The position numbers and the translations under genes are program-made. Shown here piece after piece: positions 17,393-28,112 of a stretch of 64,000 bases of DNA. The notes beneath the pieces were generated by a model. It saw nothing but the letters and a program-made list of their open reading frames with translations. It was not told the origin of the DNA and did not search any database. Numbering within the stretch: position 1 is the stretch's first letter; every line of letters starts with the position of its first letter. Source of the stretch: JAIQET01 sp035542575 (lineage in GTDB: Bacteria > Acidobacteriota > Terriglobia > Terriglobales > Acidobacteriaceae); contig DATKLE010000037.1 of the NCBI GenBank assembly GCA_035542575.1, forward strand, positions 48,026 through 112,025. The letters are read 5' to 3'.

Positions 17393-19204
17393 ATGCAATG
17401 GGTGATGAAAACTCGCCAATGGATCGTCGTTTTCGCGTTGTCTGCCCTGATCGTGGCGGCGGTCGTCGGACTCTTCCTGACCCGTGAGTCCAGTTCGCCG
17501 GCGGCGCAGGCAAGACCGCGCCGGGCTCCGCTGGTGGATGAACGGCCCGTGCAAACCGCCCGCAGCCTGGCCGCGCTGGCGTCAACCCGGGAGGAGCAGC
17601 GCTTCGCGCATCAGGCGTTGCGCCTCGCCGACCACGCGGTTGACCTCGCCTTCGCCGACGCCATGCGTGAGGCTACCCTCCATCCCCTTGTACCCACACC
17701 CGAAACGAAAGAGCTCTACGCGCGGGTTAGCCGGGCGGAGGCCCAGGTCAAATTTGACCAGGACATGATTGACGAGCTAAAAAAGGAACCCTCCGGCCCG
17801 CATGGTTCCAGCCACGAGATCCAGCACCAACTGGACCTGGTACAAGCTCAGCTGGAACTGGACAAGGACGACCTGGAGGACGCCAAAGGAGACTTGTTCC
17901 GCTCCGGGGCCGACCCCTTGAGCCGGATCCAGAGGCAGTTTGCCCGTTACCAGGCTGCTCAACAGCAGAGCGACACCGCCCAGTCCCAGCTCACCTTGCC
18001 GGCGACAGCAGCGACTGCTCCCGCCGACAATCTGATGGCGCTGTTCAGCGTCTGGCGGGCGCAGCGTGACAAAGCCGTGCTATTGCAGCAAGCGCGGGAC
18101 GAAGCTCTTCAAAAACGCGAACAGCTCCAGGAGAAGCACGATTCAGCGGAACAGCCCGCAACTGCCCAACCCAGCGCAGGCCAATCCCAGGAACCGCCTC
18201 CCGGGGCCGACAGTTCTCAGGCTGTCGTTGCCTCTCTGCGCCGCCTTTCCGAGCGCCAAAAGGAGCTTGCCGATCTCGACAAGCGCATGCAGGACCACCA
18301 GGACCTCGCCGATGTCTACGGCAGCTGGTTGGCAGTGGTGCAATCACGCCAGCAGGCCGCCACGCATGGCTTCATCTGGTCCGTCCTCCTCATTCTGCTG
18401 GTTGTTCTGGGCATCTATCTGGCCGATCGCGTAGTGGAGCATCTCTTCACCCATCTCACCCCCGATCGCCGGCGGCTGCGGACCCTGCGGGTGGTAGTGC
18501 GCTTTGTGGTGCAGGCTGTGGGTGTTCTGCTTATCTTGTTCGTGCTGTTCGGCATGCCCAGCCAGATGCCCACCATTCTTGGACTGGCGGGCGCGGGGCT
18601 CACCGTGGCCCTGAAAGACTTCATCGTCGCCTTCTTCGGCTGGTTTGCGCTGATGGGGCGTAACGGCATTCGTGTCGGCGACTGGGTGGAAATCAACGGG
18701 GTGGTCGGCGAGGTCGCCGAGATCGGACTGCTGCGCACGGTGCTGCTGGAAACCGGCAACTGGACCGACGCTGGACATCCCACGGGACGCAAGGTGGCGT
18801 TCGTCAACAGCTTCGCCATCGAAGGCCACTTTTTTAATTTCTCCACCAGCGGACAGTGGCTGTGGGACGAGTTGCAGATTATGGTGCCCTCCGCACAAAA
18901 TCCATATCCCATCATTGATGCCATTCAGAAGCTGGTCACCACTGCGACCGAGAGCAATGCGCGCATGGCGGAAGAAGAATGGCAACGCGCCACCCGTCGC
19001 GAAGGCATGCAAGCGGTTTCGGCTGCGCCTGCCATCAATCTGCGACCGACCACCTCCGGTGTGGAGGTGCACGTCCGTTACATCACCCGCGCCAACGAGC
19101 GCTACGCCACGCGCACCAAGCTGTATCAGGAAATCGTGGCTCTGCTGCATCAAAGGCAGTCGGAACCGGCGCCGGCCGGCAACCCGGTGGGGGCGAGCAC
19201 GTAG
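17393..19204 (+). CDS. Mechanosensitive ion channel (MscS family) with long periplasmic coiled-coil domain
   Basis: 603 residues. The start is at 17393 or the ATG at 17405. A TATAAT at 17358-17363 could be its -10 box. One N-terminal membrane segment, then about 300 soluble residues that are largely coiled coil (RVSRAEAQVKFDQDMIDELKK; LRRLSERQKELADLDKRMQD). Next come two to three membrane helices (about 325-430), with the pore-lining helix in PTILGLAGAGLTVALKDFIV, and the MscS beta domain with RVGDWVEINGVVGEVAEIGL. The last part is a mixed alpha/beta cytoplasmic domain. It releases solutes on hypo-osmotic shock. The long extension is like MscK-type channels, here shorter. Confidence 0.9.
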   Translation: MQWVMKTRQWIVVFALSALIVAAVVGLFLTRESSSPAAQARPRRAPLVDERPVQTARSLAALASTREEQRFAHQALRLADHAVDLAFADAMREATLHPLVPTPETKELYARVSRAEAQVKFDQDMIDELKKEPSGPHGSSHEIQHQLDLVQAQLELDKDDLEDAKGDLFRSGADPLSRIQRQFARYQAAQQQSDTAQSQLTLPATAATAPADNLMALFSVWRAQRDKAVLLQQARDEALQKREQLQEKHDSAEQPATAQPSAGQSQEPPPGADSSQAVVASLRRLSERQKELADLDKRMQDHQDLADVYGSWLAVVQSRQQAATHGFIWSVLLILLVVLGIYLADRVVEHLFTHLTPDRRRLRTLRVVVRFVVQAVGVLLILFVLFGMPSQMPTILGLAGAGLTVALKDFIVAFFGWFALMGRNGIRVGDWVEINGVVGEVAEIGLLRTVLLETGNWTDAGHPTGRKVAFVNSFAIEGHFFNFSTSGQWLWDELQIMVPSAQNPYPIIDAIQKLVTTATESNARMAEEEWQRATRREGMQAVSAAPAINLRPTTSGVEVHVRYITRANERYATRTKLYQEIVALLHQRQSEPAPAGNPVGAST

Positions 19205-19263
19205 CCTTTCCCTCTTCGAATCCACCCATCGCGTTGAGCTGCTGCCCGGCGATTTGCCCTGGA

Positions 19264-20088
19264 TCAGATGTGGCGGCTTTTCCGTGCGGCCCGTCCGGTG
19301 TTCTGGCGCTGCTCCAGTTCCCTGACTACATACGATTTGATGCTTGCGGGCAGCCGCGACCCGTGCAGGATTTCGCGCACCAATGCGGCGGGCAGCGCGT
19401 GTGCAAACTCCAAGGCGCGGGCCAGTGGCGTCTTCTCGTTGCGCAATAGGGCGATGCGGATTTCGCGACGCACCGACCACTTGGCGTGATGGCATACGCC
19501 TTCGACAAACGCTGCCGGGGCGTCATGACGGGTGAGGCCCTGGATGATCGCGGCTTCGGTGAGGCGGGAGTTCTCGAGCGCGGCATGAATTACGCGCGCC
19601 TCCGGATCCAGCAGCAGCGCCCCCGCCACGCGTCCCGAGGCGCGATGCGCGAGCGACAACCGTTCTCCCGTCGCGATCGTTTCCAGGCGATTGATGAGCG
19701 CCTCGTCGGCGGCCCTCTTGATGTCGGCAGGAACCACCGGCGCTAGCGCCACCCGCATCAGGTCGAAGGTAAACAGGTGCCGTACCATGGGCAGCGAAAC
19801 ATGCCGCGGCGTCTTGGGATGCTCGACCAGCGCCAGCTTTACCTTGCGGCTCTTCATCGCACCGCCATTCTTGCTGAGCTGTTCGAGTGCTTCCGGAGGA
19901 AGGTCGGGGCGCTTCAACAGGGCGAGAGCAAGATCTTCAGTCAGCGCCGGGTCGGCAGCCGCGGCCTTGAGAACATTGCCAGCGTCGCTGCGGATGGCCT
20001 CATCCAAAGGCATGGACAAAGCCGGTTCCGATGTGGTGCGAGCCGGCTTTGCGTCAGCGGAAGGCATATTTGGAGTGCGGTGAGCCAC
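19264..20088 (-). CDS. LRV/HEAT-like repeat protein of unknown function
   Basis: 274 residues, no signal peptide, cytoplasmic. From about residue 35 the sequence is a series of short helical repeats of the leucine-rich-variant kind (ALLKRPDLPPEALEQLSKNG; KLALVEHPKTPRHVSLPMVR; RIALLRNEKTPLARALEFAH). The start is a GTG at 20088 with a weak GGGGCGG site; an ATG at 20067 is possible. It begins 19 bp after the stop of the BadF-type kinase, so the two form an operon. Probably a protein-binding scaffold; no catalytic motif seen. Confidence 0.6.
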   Translation of the reverse strand: MAHRTPNMPSADAKPARTTSEPALSMPLDEAIRSDAGNVLKAAAADPALTEDLALALLKRPDLPPEALEQLSKNGGAMKSRKVKLALVEHPKTPRHVSLPMVRHLFTFDLMRVALAPVVPADIKRAADEALINRLETIATGERLSLAHRASGRVAGALLLDPEARVIHAALENSRLTEAAIIQGLTRHDAPAAFVEGVCHHAKWSVRREIRIALLRNEKTPLARALEFAHALPAALVREILHGSRLPASIKSYVVRELEQRQNTGRAARKSRHI

Positions 20089-20106
20089 GAAACGCCGCCC
20101 CGTAGG

Positions 20107-21021
20107 CTACGACCGCGCGCGCTTTCGTGCCAGTTCCAGCGCGCCCCGCACCGGGTCAACGACCGTCGGATTAATCGCCGCCTGGAGATACTCCGACCGC
20201 AGACTATTGTAGAAAACCTGGCGCACCAGGGCGGAGTTGCGAAACACACCTCCGGACATGGCCACTGGTACGCTCCCAGCATGGGGGAAAAGCCGCTGGA
20301 TAACGATTTTGGCGAGGGCTGCCAGCTCCGCACCGGCCTGCGTGAGCACAGTACGGGCCAAAGGATCGCCGGCCTCTGCGGCGGACAGAACAATGGGGAG
20401 CAGCGCGGCAAAGTCAGGTGGCGGCGAGCTGTTAGCGGCCAGGACGAACTGCTCACGTGTTTCCACGCGCCAGAATTTCATCATGGCCGCGAACAGCGGA
20501 GTGTTTTCGGAAGGCGTTTCATCGAAGGCCCGCAGGGCCGCTGCAATTGCCGAGCGACCGATCCAATGCCCCGAGCCCTCGTCGGAGATGGCGAATCCCC
20601 AGCCACCGGCCCGCGTCGTCTGGCCTGCCGAGTCCCGTCCGTAGGCGATGGAACCGGTCCCCGCGACCACGACGACGCCTGGGCCTCCGCCGAACGCGGC
20701 TTCCAGGGCGATCACCATGTCACCCACGACTGCAACCTCGCCGGCCACGACTTCCGCCACCAACCGACGAACGATCTCGTTGATTTCGGGGCGGGCAGCG
20801 CCGGCCATTCCTACGCACGTCCTCTGCACTTGAGCTGGAGTGACACCTGCCACGGTGCACGCTTGGCGGATCGCAGTAGACAGAGCTTCCCGTGCCCTGG
20901 CCTCACCCACTCGGACCACATTACTTCCCGCAGCCGAACCGCTGCCCAGCAACGCGCTGTCGTCCCCGATTGCGCATGAGGTTTTGCTGCCGCCTCCGTC
21001 AATCCCCAGATAGATAGGCAC
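20107..21021 (-). CDS. BadF/BadG-family ATPase, N-acetylglucosamine-kinase-like
   Basis: 304 residues with the ASKHA actin-like fold. The phosphate-1 loop is YLGIDGGGSKTSCAIG at the N-terminus, the phosphate-2 region VVVVAGTGSIAYG, then GGWGFAISDEGSGHWIGR, typical of eukaryotic-type GlcNAc kinases and bacterial cell-wall amino-sugar kinases, and VAMSGGVFRNS near the C-terminus (adenosine loop). No cysteine cluster of the activator type is present, so it should be a sugar kinase rather than a dehydratase activator. It sits divergently from an SSS symporter, which could bring in its substrate (inference). Confidence 0.85.
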   Translation of the reverse strand: MPIYLGIDGGGSKTSCAIGDDSALLGSGSAAGSNVVRVGEARAREALSTAIRQACTVAGVTPAQVQRTCVGMAGAARPEINEIVRRLVAEVVAGEVAVVGDMVIALEAAFGGGPGVVVVAGTGSIAYGRDSAGQTTRAGGWGFAISDEGSGHWIGRSAIAAALRAFDETPSENTPLFAAMMKFWRVETREQFVLAANSSPPPDFAALLPIVLSAAEAGDPLARTVLTQAGAELAALAKIVIQRLFPHAGSVPVAMSGGVFRNSALVRQVFYNSLRSEYLQAAINPTVVDPVRGALELARKRARS

Positions 21022-21089
21022 GGGGTAGTTCTACCACAGGAGCCCATGTCTACGAGCAACAAGGAAGGCATCGGATGCTTGCTGGTTGA

Positions 21090-21165
21090 TTTTCAATTTC
21101 CGATTGCCAATTGCCGATTGAAAAACACCGCTCCGTGACTCCGTGTCTCTGTGGTGAAGTCGTTT
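21090..21165. repeat. Two short dispersed repeats between the kinase and symporter genes
   Basis: First, an inverted element with outer arms TTTTCAAT/ATTGAAAA around ccgattgccaattgccgattg (21090-21124). Directly after comes ctccgtgactccgtgtctctgtggtgaa, the reverse complement type of the CACAGAG element near 63.82 kb. Confidence 0.55.
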
Positions 21166-21282
21166 TTTCTCCGGATTTATGAGCTAGATACCTCCGGCGA
21201 GATCGCGGCGCTTCAAAGCCGAAAGCCCGATACTCTTTAGAAACGGCTCCGGCACAACTGAGGTTGTGCCCTCCCGGCGAGC

Positions 21283-22728
21283 ATGGGCCTGGACAAGCTG
21301 GACCTCACGATCATCGGCCTGTATCTGGCAGGCATCACCCTGTTCGGACTGCGTTTCCGCAAGCGGCAGCGCTCGTTGCGCGATTACTTCCTGGCGGACC
21401 GGAACATTCCCTGGTGGGCCATCGCACTTTCCATCGTGGCGGCGGAGACCAGCACCCTGACCATCATCAGTATTCCCGGGCTGGCTTACGACACCAATCT
21501 CACCTTCCTTCAGGTCGTTCTGGGGTATCTCGCAGGGCGAGTCGTCATCAGCTTTGTGCTGCTGCCGCATTATTTCCGTGGCGATCTCTTCACCGCCTAC
21601 GAACTGATCGAGCGCCGCTTTGGAAGACAGCTGCGCTCGCTGACGGCGGGGCTTTTCCTGGTAACCCGTGCTGCCGCCGAAGGGGTAAGAGTGTATGCGG
21701 TCTCGATCGTGGTAGCGATTGCGTTGGGGACGGGGGAGATTGCGTCCATTGCGATCATCACTGCACTCACCCTGATCTACACCTTCGAGGGTGGACTGGC
21801 GGCGGTGATCTGGACGGATGTGGTGCAAACCGTAATCTACGTGGGCGGCACCCTGGTCGGACTATTTACTATCCTCCACCTCGTTCCCGGTGGCTGGACC
21901 GCGATACACACTGTGGCACAGGCCGGGGGAAAGCTGCGCGCCTTCGATTTCACGCCTGACTTTCGAATGCCATATACGTTCTGGGCGGGATTAATCGGCG
22001 GAGCCTTTTTGACCACGGCCAGCCACGGCACCGACCAGCTCATTGTGCAGAGGCTGCTGGCCGCGCGAAATCAGCGGCAGTCGGTCGCCGCGTTACTGTC
22101 GAGCGGAATCGCCATCCTGTTTCAGTTCGCGCTGTTCCTGCTGGTCGGCGTCATGTTGTTTGCGTTCTACCGCATGCCGTCGGCGACGTTCGGCAAGGCC
22201 GACAGAATTTATCCGACCTTCATCGTCACCCAGATGCGGCATGGGATCTCGGGATTGCTGGTCGCGGCGATCCTGGCGGCGGCCATGTCGAACCTGAGTG
22301 CAGCCCTCAACTCCCTCTCTTCCAGTTCGATCGTCGATTTCTATCTGCGCCGGCATCCGCAAGCGGATGAGCGGCGGCGCGTGCGACTCTCCCGATGGGC
22401 AACGTTGCTTTGGGCTCTGGTGCTGTTTGGCTTGGCGGTGCTGTCGCTGCACAAGGCCGGACGCGTGGTCGAAGTCGGCCTGCAAATCGCGTCCGTAGCC
22501 TACGGCGCCCTGCTGGGCGTGTTTCTGCTGGGAGTGCTGACCCGGCGCGCAAACCAGAGCGGCGCCATGATCGGCATGCTGTGCGGGTTTGTCACGGAGC
22601 TCTACTTGTGGTTATGGACGAGCGTGCCTTGGACTTGGTGGGTCGCCATTGGAACCGCGGTGACGTTTGCGGTGGGTTACGCGTGCAGCCGGATCCAGAA
22701 CGATGGCGCGTCTGTGGATAGGATGTGA
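21283..22728 (+). CDS. Sodium:solute symporter (SSS/SLC5 family)
   Basis: 481 residues, about 13 membrane helices. Family features: RSLRDYFLADRNIPWWAIALS after the first helix, ETSTLTIISIPGLAY in helix 2, GGLAAVIWTDVVQTVI in the middle, ASHGTDQLIVQRLLAARN, and AAAMSNLSAALNSLSSSSIVDFY near helix 9, where Na+-ligating Ser and Asn residues lie. It couples Na+ entry to uptake of an organic solute. Substrate is not predictable from sequence; the adjacent amino-sugar-type kinase hints at a sugar. 57 bp upstream of the APC permease, probably one transcript. Confidence 0.9.
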   Translation: MGLDKLDLTIIGLYLAGITLFGLRFRKRQRSLRDYFLADRNIPWWAIALSIVAAETSTLTIISIPGLAYDTNLTFLQVVLGYLAGRVVISFVLLPHYFRGDLFTAYELIERRFGRQLRSLTAGLFLVTRAAAEGVRVYAVSIVVAIALGTGEIASIAIITALTLIYTFEGGLAAVIWTDVVQTVIYVGGTLVGLFTILHLVPGGWTAIHTVAQAGGKLRAFDFTPDFRMPYTFWAGLIGGAFLTTASHGTDQLIVQRLLAARNQRQSVAALLSSGIAILFQFALFLLVGVMLFAFYRMPSATFGKADRIYPTFIVTQMRHGISGLLVAAILAAAMSNLSAALNSLSSSSIVDFYLRRHPQADERRRVRLSRWATLLWALVLFGLAVLSLHKAGRVVEVGLQIASVAYGALLGVFLLGVLTRRANQSGAMIGMLCGFVTELYLWLWTSVPWTWWVAIGTAVTFAVGYACSRIQNDGASVDRM

Positions 22729-22785
22729 TCGTGGGCGCACATACAGGCATGCGCCAGCCGGTGCAAGCTATACTTCCACTCCAGC

Positions 22786-24156
<1,371 letters not shown>

Positions 24157-24331
24157 GGCGGTTGTTCTGCCACCGGCGGCCCGTATTGGGCCGATTCCTC
24201 CTTCTGCAAACCCCTGGTTACCTTCGTACAAGGGCGGCGGGCACGTTTACCCCTCTCCCTGTCTCCCGTACCTTAAAGATTCCACCCGCAGCACACTCCC
24301 CAGGCTCGGGTCCCCCTTTTGGAGCTTATGC

Positions 24332-25381
24332 ATGGCTACGTCCCGCAACTTTCAGTTGGGGCTCCTGCCGGAGCGCAAGATCGACTGGCGCACGCTGGCC
24401 ACCAGCTACGGCTTGGAGATTCTCCTCCTCCTGTTTCTGATCAATATCGGCCTCATCTGGCCGGAGCGGCTGCAAATTGTACGCAAGTATCACGTTACCG
24501 AACTCGTACCCATGCCGAGCCTGCAGCCGAAGCCGTTCCAGCCCAAGGTCCCTGAGGTCGTGCATGCCAAGCTCCTGCCGCCCGCGCCTGTCTTCCCCAC
24601 TGCCAAGCTGACGGTCCCGCGGGACGTTCGCACCCGTCCGCAAGCTGAGGTGGCGCCTCCCAAGATCGTAGTCAACAGTTTCGCGCCCGCCGCGCTGAAG
24701 CAGGTTTCCGGCGGGGCCCGGCCGGCGCTGGTGGTTCACACCGGAGAATTCGGCAGTTCGGCCACTCCGACCGTGAATGCCCCCATCCAGAAGGTGCAGA
24801 CCGGGGGCTTTGGCGATCCCAACGGGGTCCCGGGGCAGGGCAAACCGAACGCCAAGCTGGTCATCGCCAGCACTGGATCCTTTGATCTGCCGCAAGGCTC
24901 CGGCCAAGGCAACGGCACCGGCGGGACAAGAGGGATCAAGGGCACAATCGCCAGCGCGGGTTTCGGCAACGGAATCGCACAACCGGGCCAGGGCGATGGC
25001 CGCAGCAACGGGCGCGGCTACGGCGGGGGAGTACAGACCGCCGGTTTTGGTGCGCAGCAAGTTGCGCAACCCGCAGCCCGGCCACAGCCCCAGGTGGACA
25101 GCGGACCGCCCACCACTCCGGTGGAGATCACCTACAAGCCCAACCCGGTTTACACCCCGGAAGCTCGCCAGCTCAAGCTCGAGGGTGAGGTTCTGCTGGA
25201 AGTCAGGTTCACTGCGACTGGCCAGTTGCACGTGAACCGGGTAGTGCGAGGTCTGGGTCACGGATTGGATGAGGCCGCGATCGCGGCCGCGAACAAGATG
25301 CGCTTCAAGCCCGCTTTGCGCAATGGAGTGCCGGTAGATTCGACAGCCATCGTACATGTGGTTTTCCAGTTGGCGTACTGA
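24332..25381 (+). CDS. TonB-like energy transducer with Gly-rich repeat linker
   Basis: 349 residues from the ATG at 24332. One N-terminal membrane helix (about 30-46, LEILLLLFLINIGLIW), a Pro/Lys segment, then a periplasmic linker carrying about five degenerate repeats of the form (Q/H/A)TGxFG...PGQG (TGEFGSS; QTGGFGDPNGVPGQG; STGSFDLPQGSGQG; SAGFGNGIAQPGQG; QTAGFGAQQ). The C-terminal 80 residues are a TonB domain (PNPVYTPEARQLKLEGEVLL; GLGHGLDEAAIAAANKMRFK). It would energise outer-membrane receptors through ExbBD, which are not in the window. The M48 peptidase gene begins 32 bp downstream. Confidence 0.85.
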   Translation: MATSRNFQLGLLPERKIDWRTLATSYGLEILLLLFLINIGLIWPERLQIVRKYHVTELVPMPSLQPKPFQPKVPEVVHAKLLPPAPVFPTAKLTVPRDVRTRPQAEVAPPKIVVNSFAPAALKQVSGGARPALVVHTGEFGSSATPTVNAPIQKVQTGGFGDPNGVPGQGKPNAKLVIASTGSFDLPQGSGQGNGTGGTRGIKGTIASAGFGNGIAQPGQGDGRSNGRGYGGGVQTAGFGAQQVAQPAARPQPQVDSGPPTTPVEITYKPNPVYTPEARQLKLEGEVLLEVRFTATGQLHVNRVVRGLGHGLDEAAIAAANKMRFKPALRNGVPVDSTAIVHVVFQLAY

Positions 25382-25413
25382 CATTGGGTATTGACAAAGA
25401 GAGGAACAGAGTT

Positions 25414-27204
25414 ATGCGTACTTCGCAATGGATGGTCACCGCTTTCCTGCTGGTTTCGCTGAGCGCCCTGGCACAGCAGACGGCGGGCCAATCGTCATCC
25501 CAGACTCCGGCGGATCAGCCGGCGGCGCAAACCTCGCAACCGGCCAATGCCGCTGCGGCGCCCGCCACATCAGCGCAGCCCGCGACGTCACCGGCACAGA
25601 TCGCAGCGCCCCCCACCACGATGGATCAGGTGGTGGACCGCGCCATCACCCGCGAGCATGCATTGATGGATATGCTCAAGACCCGTACGCCGCTCGTCGA
25701 GACCTATCTGCAGAACCTCAAGCTTGACCCGCAGCTCGGCCCCGTGCCCAAAGAAGACCACTACTTCCTAGGCCGCCTCGACATGGCCGAAACTGTGGAC
25801 CGGCGCGACTACCTTTCGAAAGATACGAGCTTCCAGTCCCGCATGCTGGGTGGCTTCAGCAAGCTCTTCAAGTTCGAATATAAGCCCATGGGCTTCTCGT
25901 GGATGATCTTCGCCGATCGCGAGGACTTCGACCGCCAGCACTACGATTTCAAGTATGTGCGCCGCGAGTTCCTGGGCGATGTGCGCTGCATCGTGTTCGA
26001 TGTGACCCCCAAGAAAGATGCCGGCAAAGGCCGCTTCCTGGGGCGCATCTGGGTGGAAGACCAGGATTACAACATCGTGCGTCTGAACGGCACTTACGCT
26101 CCTCGCCCCAGGAACTCCTACTTTTTCCACATGGACAGCTGGCGCTTGAACCTGATTCCCGGCTACTGGGTGCCTTCCTACATTTACAGCGAGGAGGGGG
26201 ACTTCAGCTACGGCTCCAAGGACAAGATGGCCTTCAAGGCGCAGAGCCGCATCTGGGGTTACGACCTGAAGAAAAACGGCAAGGAAGACGAACTCACGCA
26301 AATCAACGTGGACTCCACGGTGAAGGACGAGAGCGCGGCGGCCCAGGATGCATCTCCGCTGCAGGCGCAGCGCGAATGGCAGCAGCAGGCGGAAGACAAC
26401 GTGGTCGAGCGTTTGCAGAATGCCGGCTTGCTGGCTCCCGAAGGCGAAGTTGACAAGATCCTGATGACCGTGGTCAACAACCTGGAAGTCACCAACAACA
26501 TCGAACTACCCCGGCCGATCCGCACCCGGGTCATGTTGACGACGCCGCTCGAAACCTTCAGCGTCGGCAACACCATCATCGTCAGCCGCGGCTTAATCGA
26601 TGTGCTTCCCGATGAGGCCAGCCTGGCCATGGTGCTGTCGCATGAACTGGCGCACATCGTGCTGGGCCACAACCTGGGCAGCAAGTTTGCCTTCAACGAT
26701 CGCATGCTCTTCTCCGACGAATCCACCTATCAGAACTTCGGATTCCGGCATGTGCCGGAAGAGGAAGCCGCCGCCGACAAGAAAGCGATGGAAATGCTGA
26801 AGAACTCGCCCTACAGCCAGAAGCTGGAGACGGCGGGATTGTTCCTGAAGGAATTGGCCACGCGGGCGCCGGAGCTCTCCGCCCTGCTCACCGCCCACCT
26901 GGGCAACAACTTCACCGACACCAAGGGGCAGATCGACCGCATGAACATCCTGATGAGTTCGGCGCCGGCGCTGGATGACAACAAGCTGGACCAGATCGCG
27001 GCCCTGCCTCTGGGCGGGCGCGTGAAGCTCAATCCCTGGACCGACCAGGTCGAGCTGATCAAAACCGCGCCGGTGGCGATCACTTCCGCGCGCGACAAGA
27101 TGCCGTTTGAAGTCACCCCCTTCTTCCCGCGGCTCACCCGCATGATGAGCGGCGGAGAAGCAGGCAACTCAACCACCGCAGCCAACACGGCTCCCGCCAA
27201 CTAG
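25414..27204 (+). CDS. Secreted M48-family metallopeptidase with large N-terminal domain
   Basis: 596 residues from the ATG at 25414 (GAGAGG site upstream). A signal peptide and a Gln/Ala/Pro-rich linker (to about 70) precede about 220 residues with the look of an outer-membrane lipoprotein-sorting or LolA-like beta domain (EYKPMGFSWMIFADREDFDR to KAQSRIWGYDLKKNGK). The peptidase domain follows: the HELAH zinc site at about 410-414 and EEEAAAD at about 449-455 supply the third ligand. Likely a periplasmic BepA-like protease for outer-membrane protein quality control, but the domain arrangement differs. It lies 32 bp after the TonB-like gene and ends at a terminator. Confidence 0.85.
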   Translation: MRTSQWMVTAFLLVSLSALAQQTAGQSSSQTPADQPAAQTSQPANAAAAPATSAQPATSPAQIAAPPTTMDQVVDRAITREHALMDMLKTRTPLVETYLQNLKLDPQLGPVPKEDHYFLGRLDMAETVDRRDYLSKDTSFQSRMLGGFSKLFKFEYKPMGFSWMIFADREDFDRQHYDFKYVRREFLGDVRCIVFDVTPKKDAGKGRFLGRIWVEDQDYNIVRLNGTYAPRPRNSYFFHMDSWRLNLIPGYWVPSYIYSEEGDFSYGSKDKMAFKAQSRIWGYDLKKNGKEDELTQINVDSTVKDESAAAQDASPLQAQREWQQQAEDNVVERLQNAGLLAPEGEVDKILMTVVNNLEVTNNIELPRPIRTRVMLTTPLETFSVGNTIIVSRGLIDVLPDEASLAMVLSHELAHIVLGHNLGSKFAFNDRMLFSDESTYQNFGFRHVPEEEAAADKKAMEMLKNSPYSQKLETAGLFLKELATRAPELSALLTAHLGNNFTDTKGQIDRMNILMSSAPALDDNKLDQIAALPLGGRVKLNPWTDQVELIKTAPVAITSARDKMPFEVTPFFPRLTRMMSGGEAGNSTTAANTAPAN

Positions 27205-27236
27205 CGGGAACCCTGAATCCACAAGTTGAAGTAAGC

Positions 27237-27281
27237 GAAGCCGGGCCCGGAAGCAATTCCGGGATTCCCGGCTTTCGTCTT
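27237..27281 (+). terminator. Terminator-like hairpin after the M48 peptidase
   Basis: Arms GAAGCCGGGcCCGGAA and TTCCGGGattCCCGGCTTTC close on a short GCAA loop, followed by GTCTTG. Stem is long, U-tract is weak. Confidence 0.65.
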
Positions 27282-27325
27282 GTGATCGAAGCGACCTACC
27301 GCAGCGCTGTGGGCATTCTGGTACG

Positions 27326-27442
27326 GGGTCATCCCGAAGACCGGCGTTCTTCAGCCGGGCGAGGGATCTGGCGAGCAGCGGCGCTGGCCTCTGCTGGTCC
27401 ACGCAAGATCTTTCGCCCTCTCGGGCTCAGGATGACGCCGGG
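27326..27442. repeat. Dispersed GTCATCCCGA...TCAGGATGAC palindrome
   Basis: Outer arms ggggtcatcccgaagacc and ggctcaggatgacgcc, with agggatctggcg and gcaagatctttcgcc inside. A shorter relative is at 46.66 kb. No gene is seen in the 27205-27515 gap. Confidence 0.75.
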
Positions 27443-27515
27443 AAAAAATGGTGCGAGACCACAACACTGAAGCGCTGCGCCGCCCCAAAACCATCGCGAG
27501 AAATGGACACGCTGC

Positions 27516-28112
27516 TTACGGGGTGCAGTGGAAGATGCGAGCCGGCAAAATGTTGAGCGGCTGAAAATTCTGCTGCACCGTTCCGAAGCTCGATTCCAGG
27601 TAGGGCAGTACCGTGCGGGTGAACTGGTAGATCAGCAGAGCGCCGTCTTCGCCCAGAACCTGGCGGGTCTCCTTCACAATCTCGCGGCGGGCCGAGTCTG
27701 GCATGTTGCTGTAGGGAATGCCCGAGATAATGTAGTCGGCGTGCGCCAGACCCAGGCCGGCCAGTACACTGCGAACCTCGCAGGCCGAAGCATGCGCTAC
27801 GTGCAAACGCGGATCGGGGATATGCTGCTTCAGGAACGCGACAAACTCTTGATTCAGTTCCAGCGCCACGAGTGTGGCGTCGGGTCGCATCCGCTTCAGG
27901 ATCTCCTGCGTAATCGTGCCCACGCCCGGCCCATACTCCACCACCACACCAGCCCTTTCCCAATCCACTTGCGAGAGAAGATCGTTTACCAGAAAACGGG
28001 AGCTGGGCACCAGGGAGCCCAGCATGGCGGGAAATTTGAAGAAGTTGCGCGCGAATAGAAACATGCGCGACGAAGCCGGCGCCAGCAAACTATAACCCTG
28101 CAGTTTTGGCAT
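27516..28112 (-). CDS. Phospholipid N-methyltransferase-like SAM enzyme
   Basis: 198 residues from the ATG at 28112, which has AAGGAATTCAGGAA upstream; an in-frame TTG at 28133 is less likely. SAM-binding motif I is VVEYGPGVGTITQEIL, with the acidic loop VALELNQEF and motif IV region YIISGIPYSNMP. This combination is typical of the COG3963 group (PmtA-like phosphatidylethanolamine methyltransferases, related to rRNA adenine dimethylases). N-terminal segment RNFFKFPAMLGSLVPSSRFL is amphipathic and could bind membrane. Substrate specificity is inferred. Stands alone, divergent from the sulfatase-fold gene. Confidence 0.8.
   Translation of the reverse strand: MPKLQGYSLLAPASSRMFLFARNFFKFPAMLGSLVPSSRFLVNDLLSQVDWERAGVVVEYGPGVGTITQEILKRMRPDATLVALELNQEFVAFLKQHIPDPRLHVAHASACEVRSVLAGLGLAHADYIISGIPYSNMPDSARREIVKETRQVLGEDGALLIYQFTRTVLPYLESSFGTVQQNFQPLNILPARIFHCTP

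Noticed and set aside
18344..19495. 383-codon minus-strand frame opposite the MscS gene
   Set aside because: Overlaps the most conserved part of the channel and runs into the next gene; no support of its own.
20107..21021. Activator of a 2-hydroxyacyl-CoA dehydratase (BadF role)
   Set aside because: The cysteines that bind the iron-sulfur cluster are not present and the sequence follows the amino-sugar kinase pattern.
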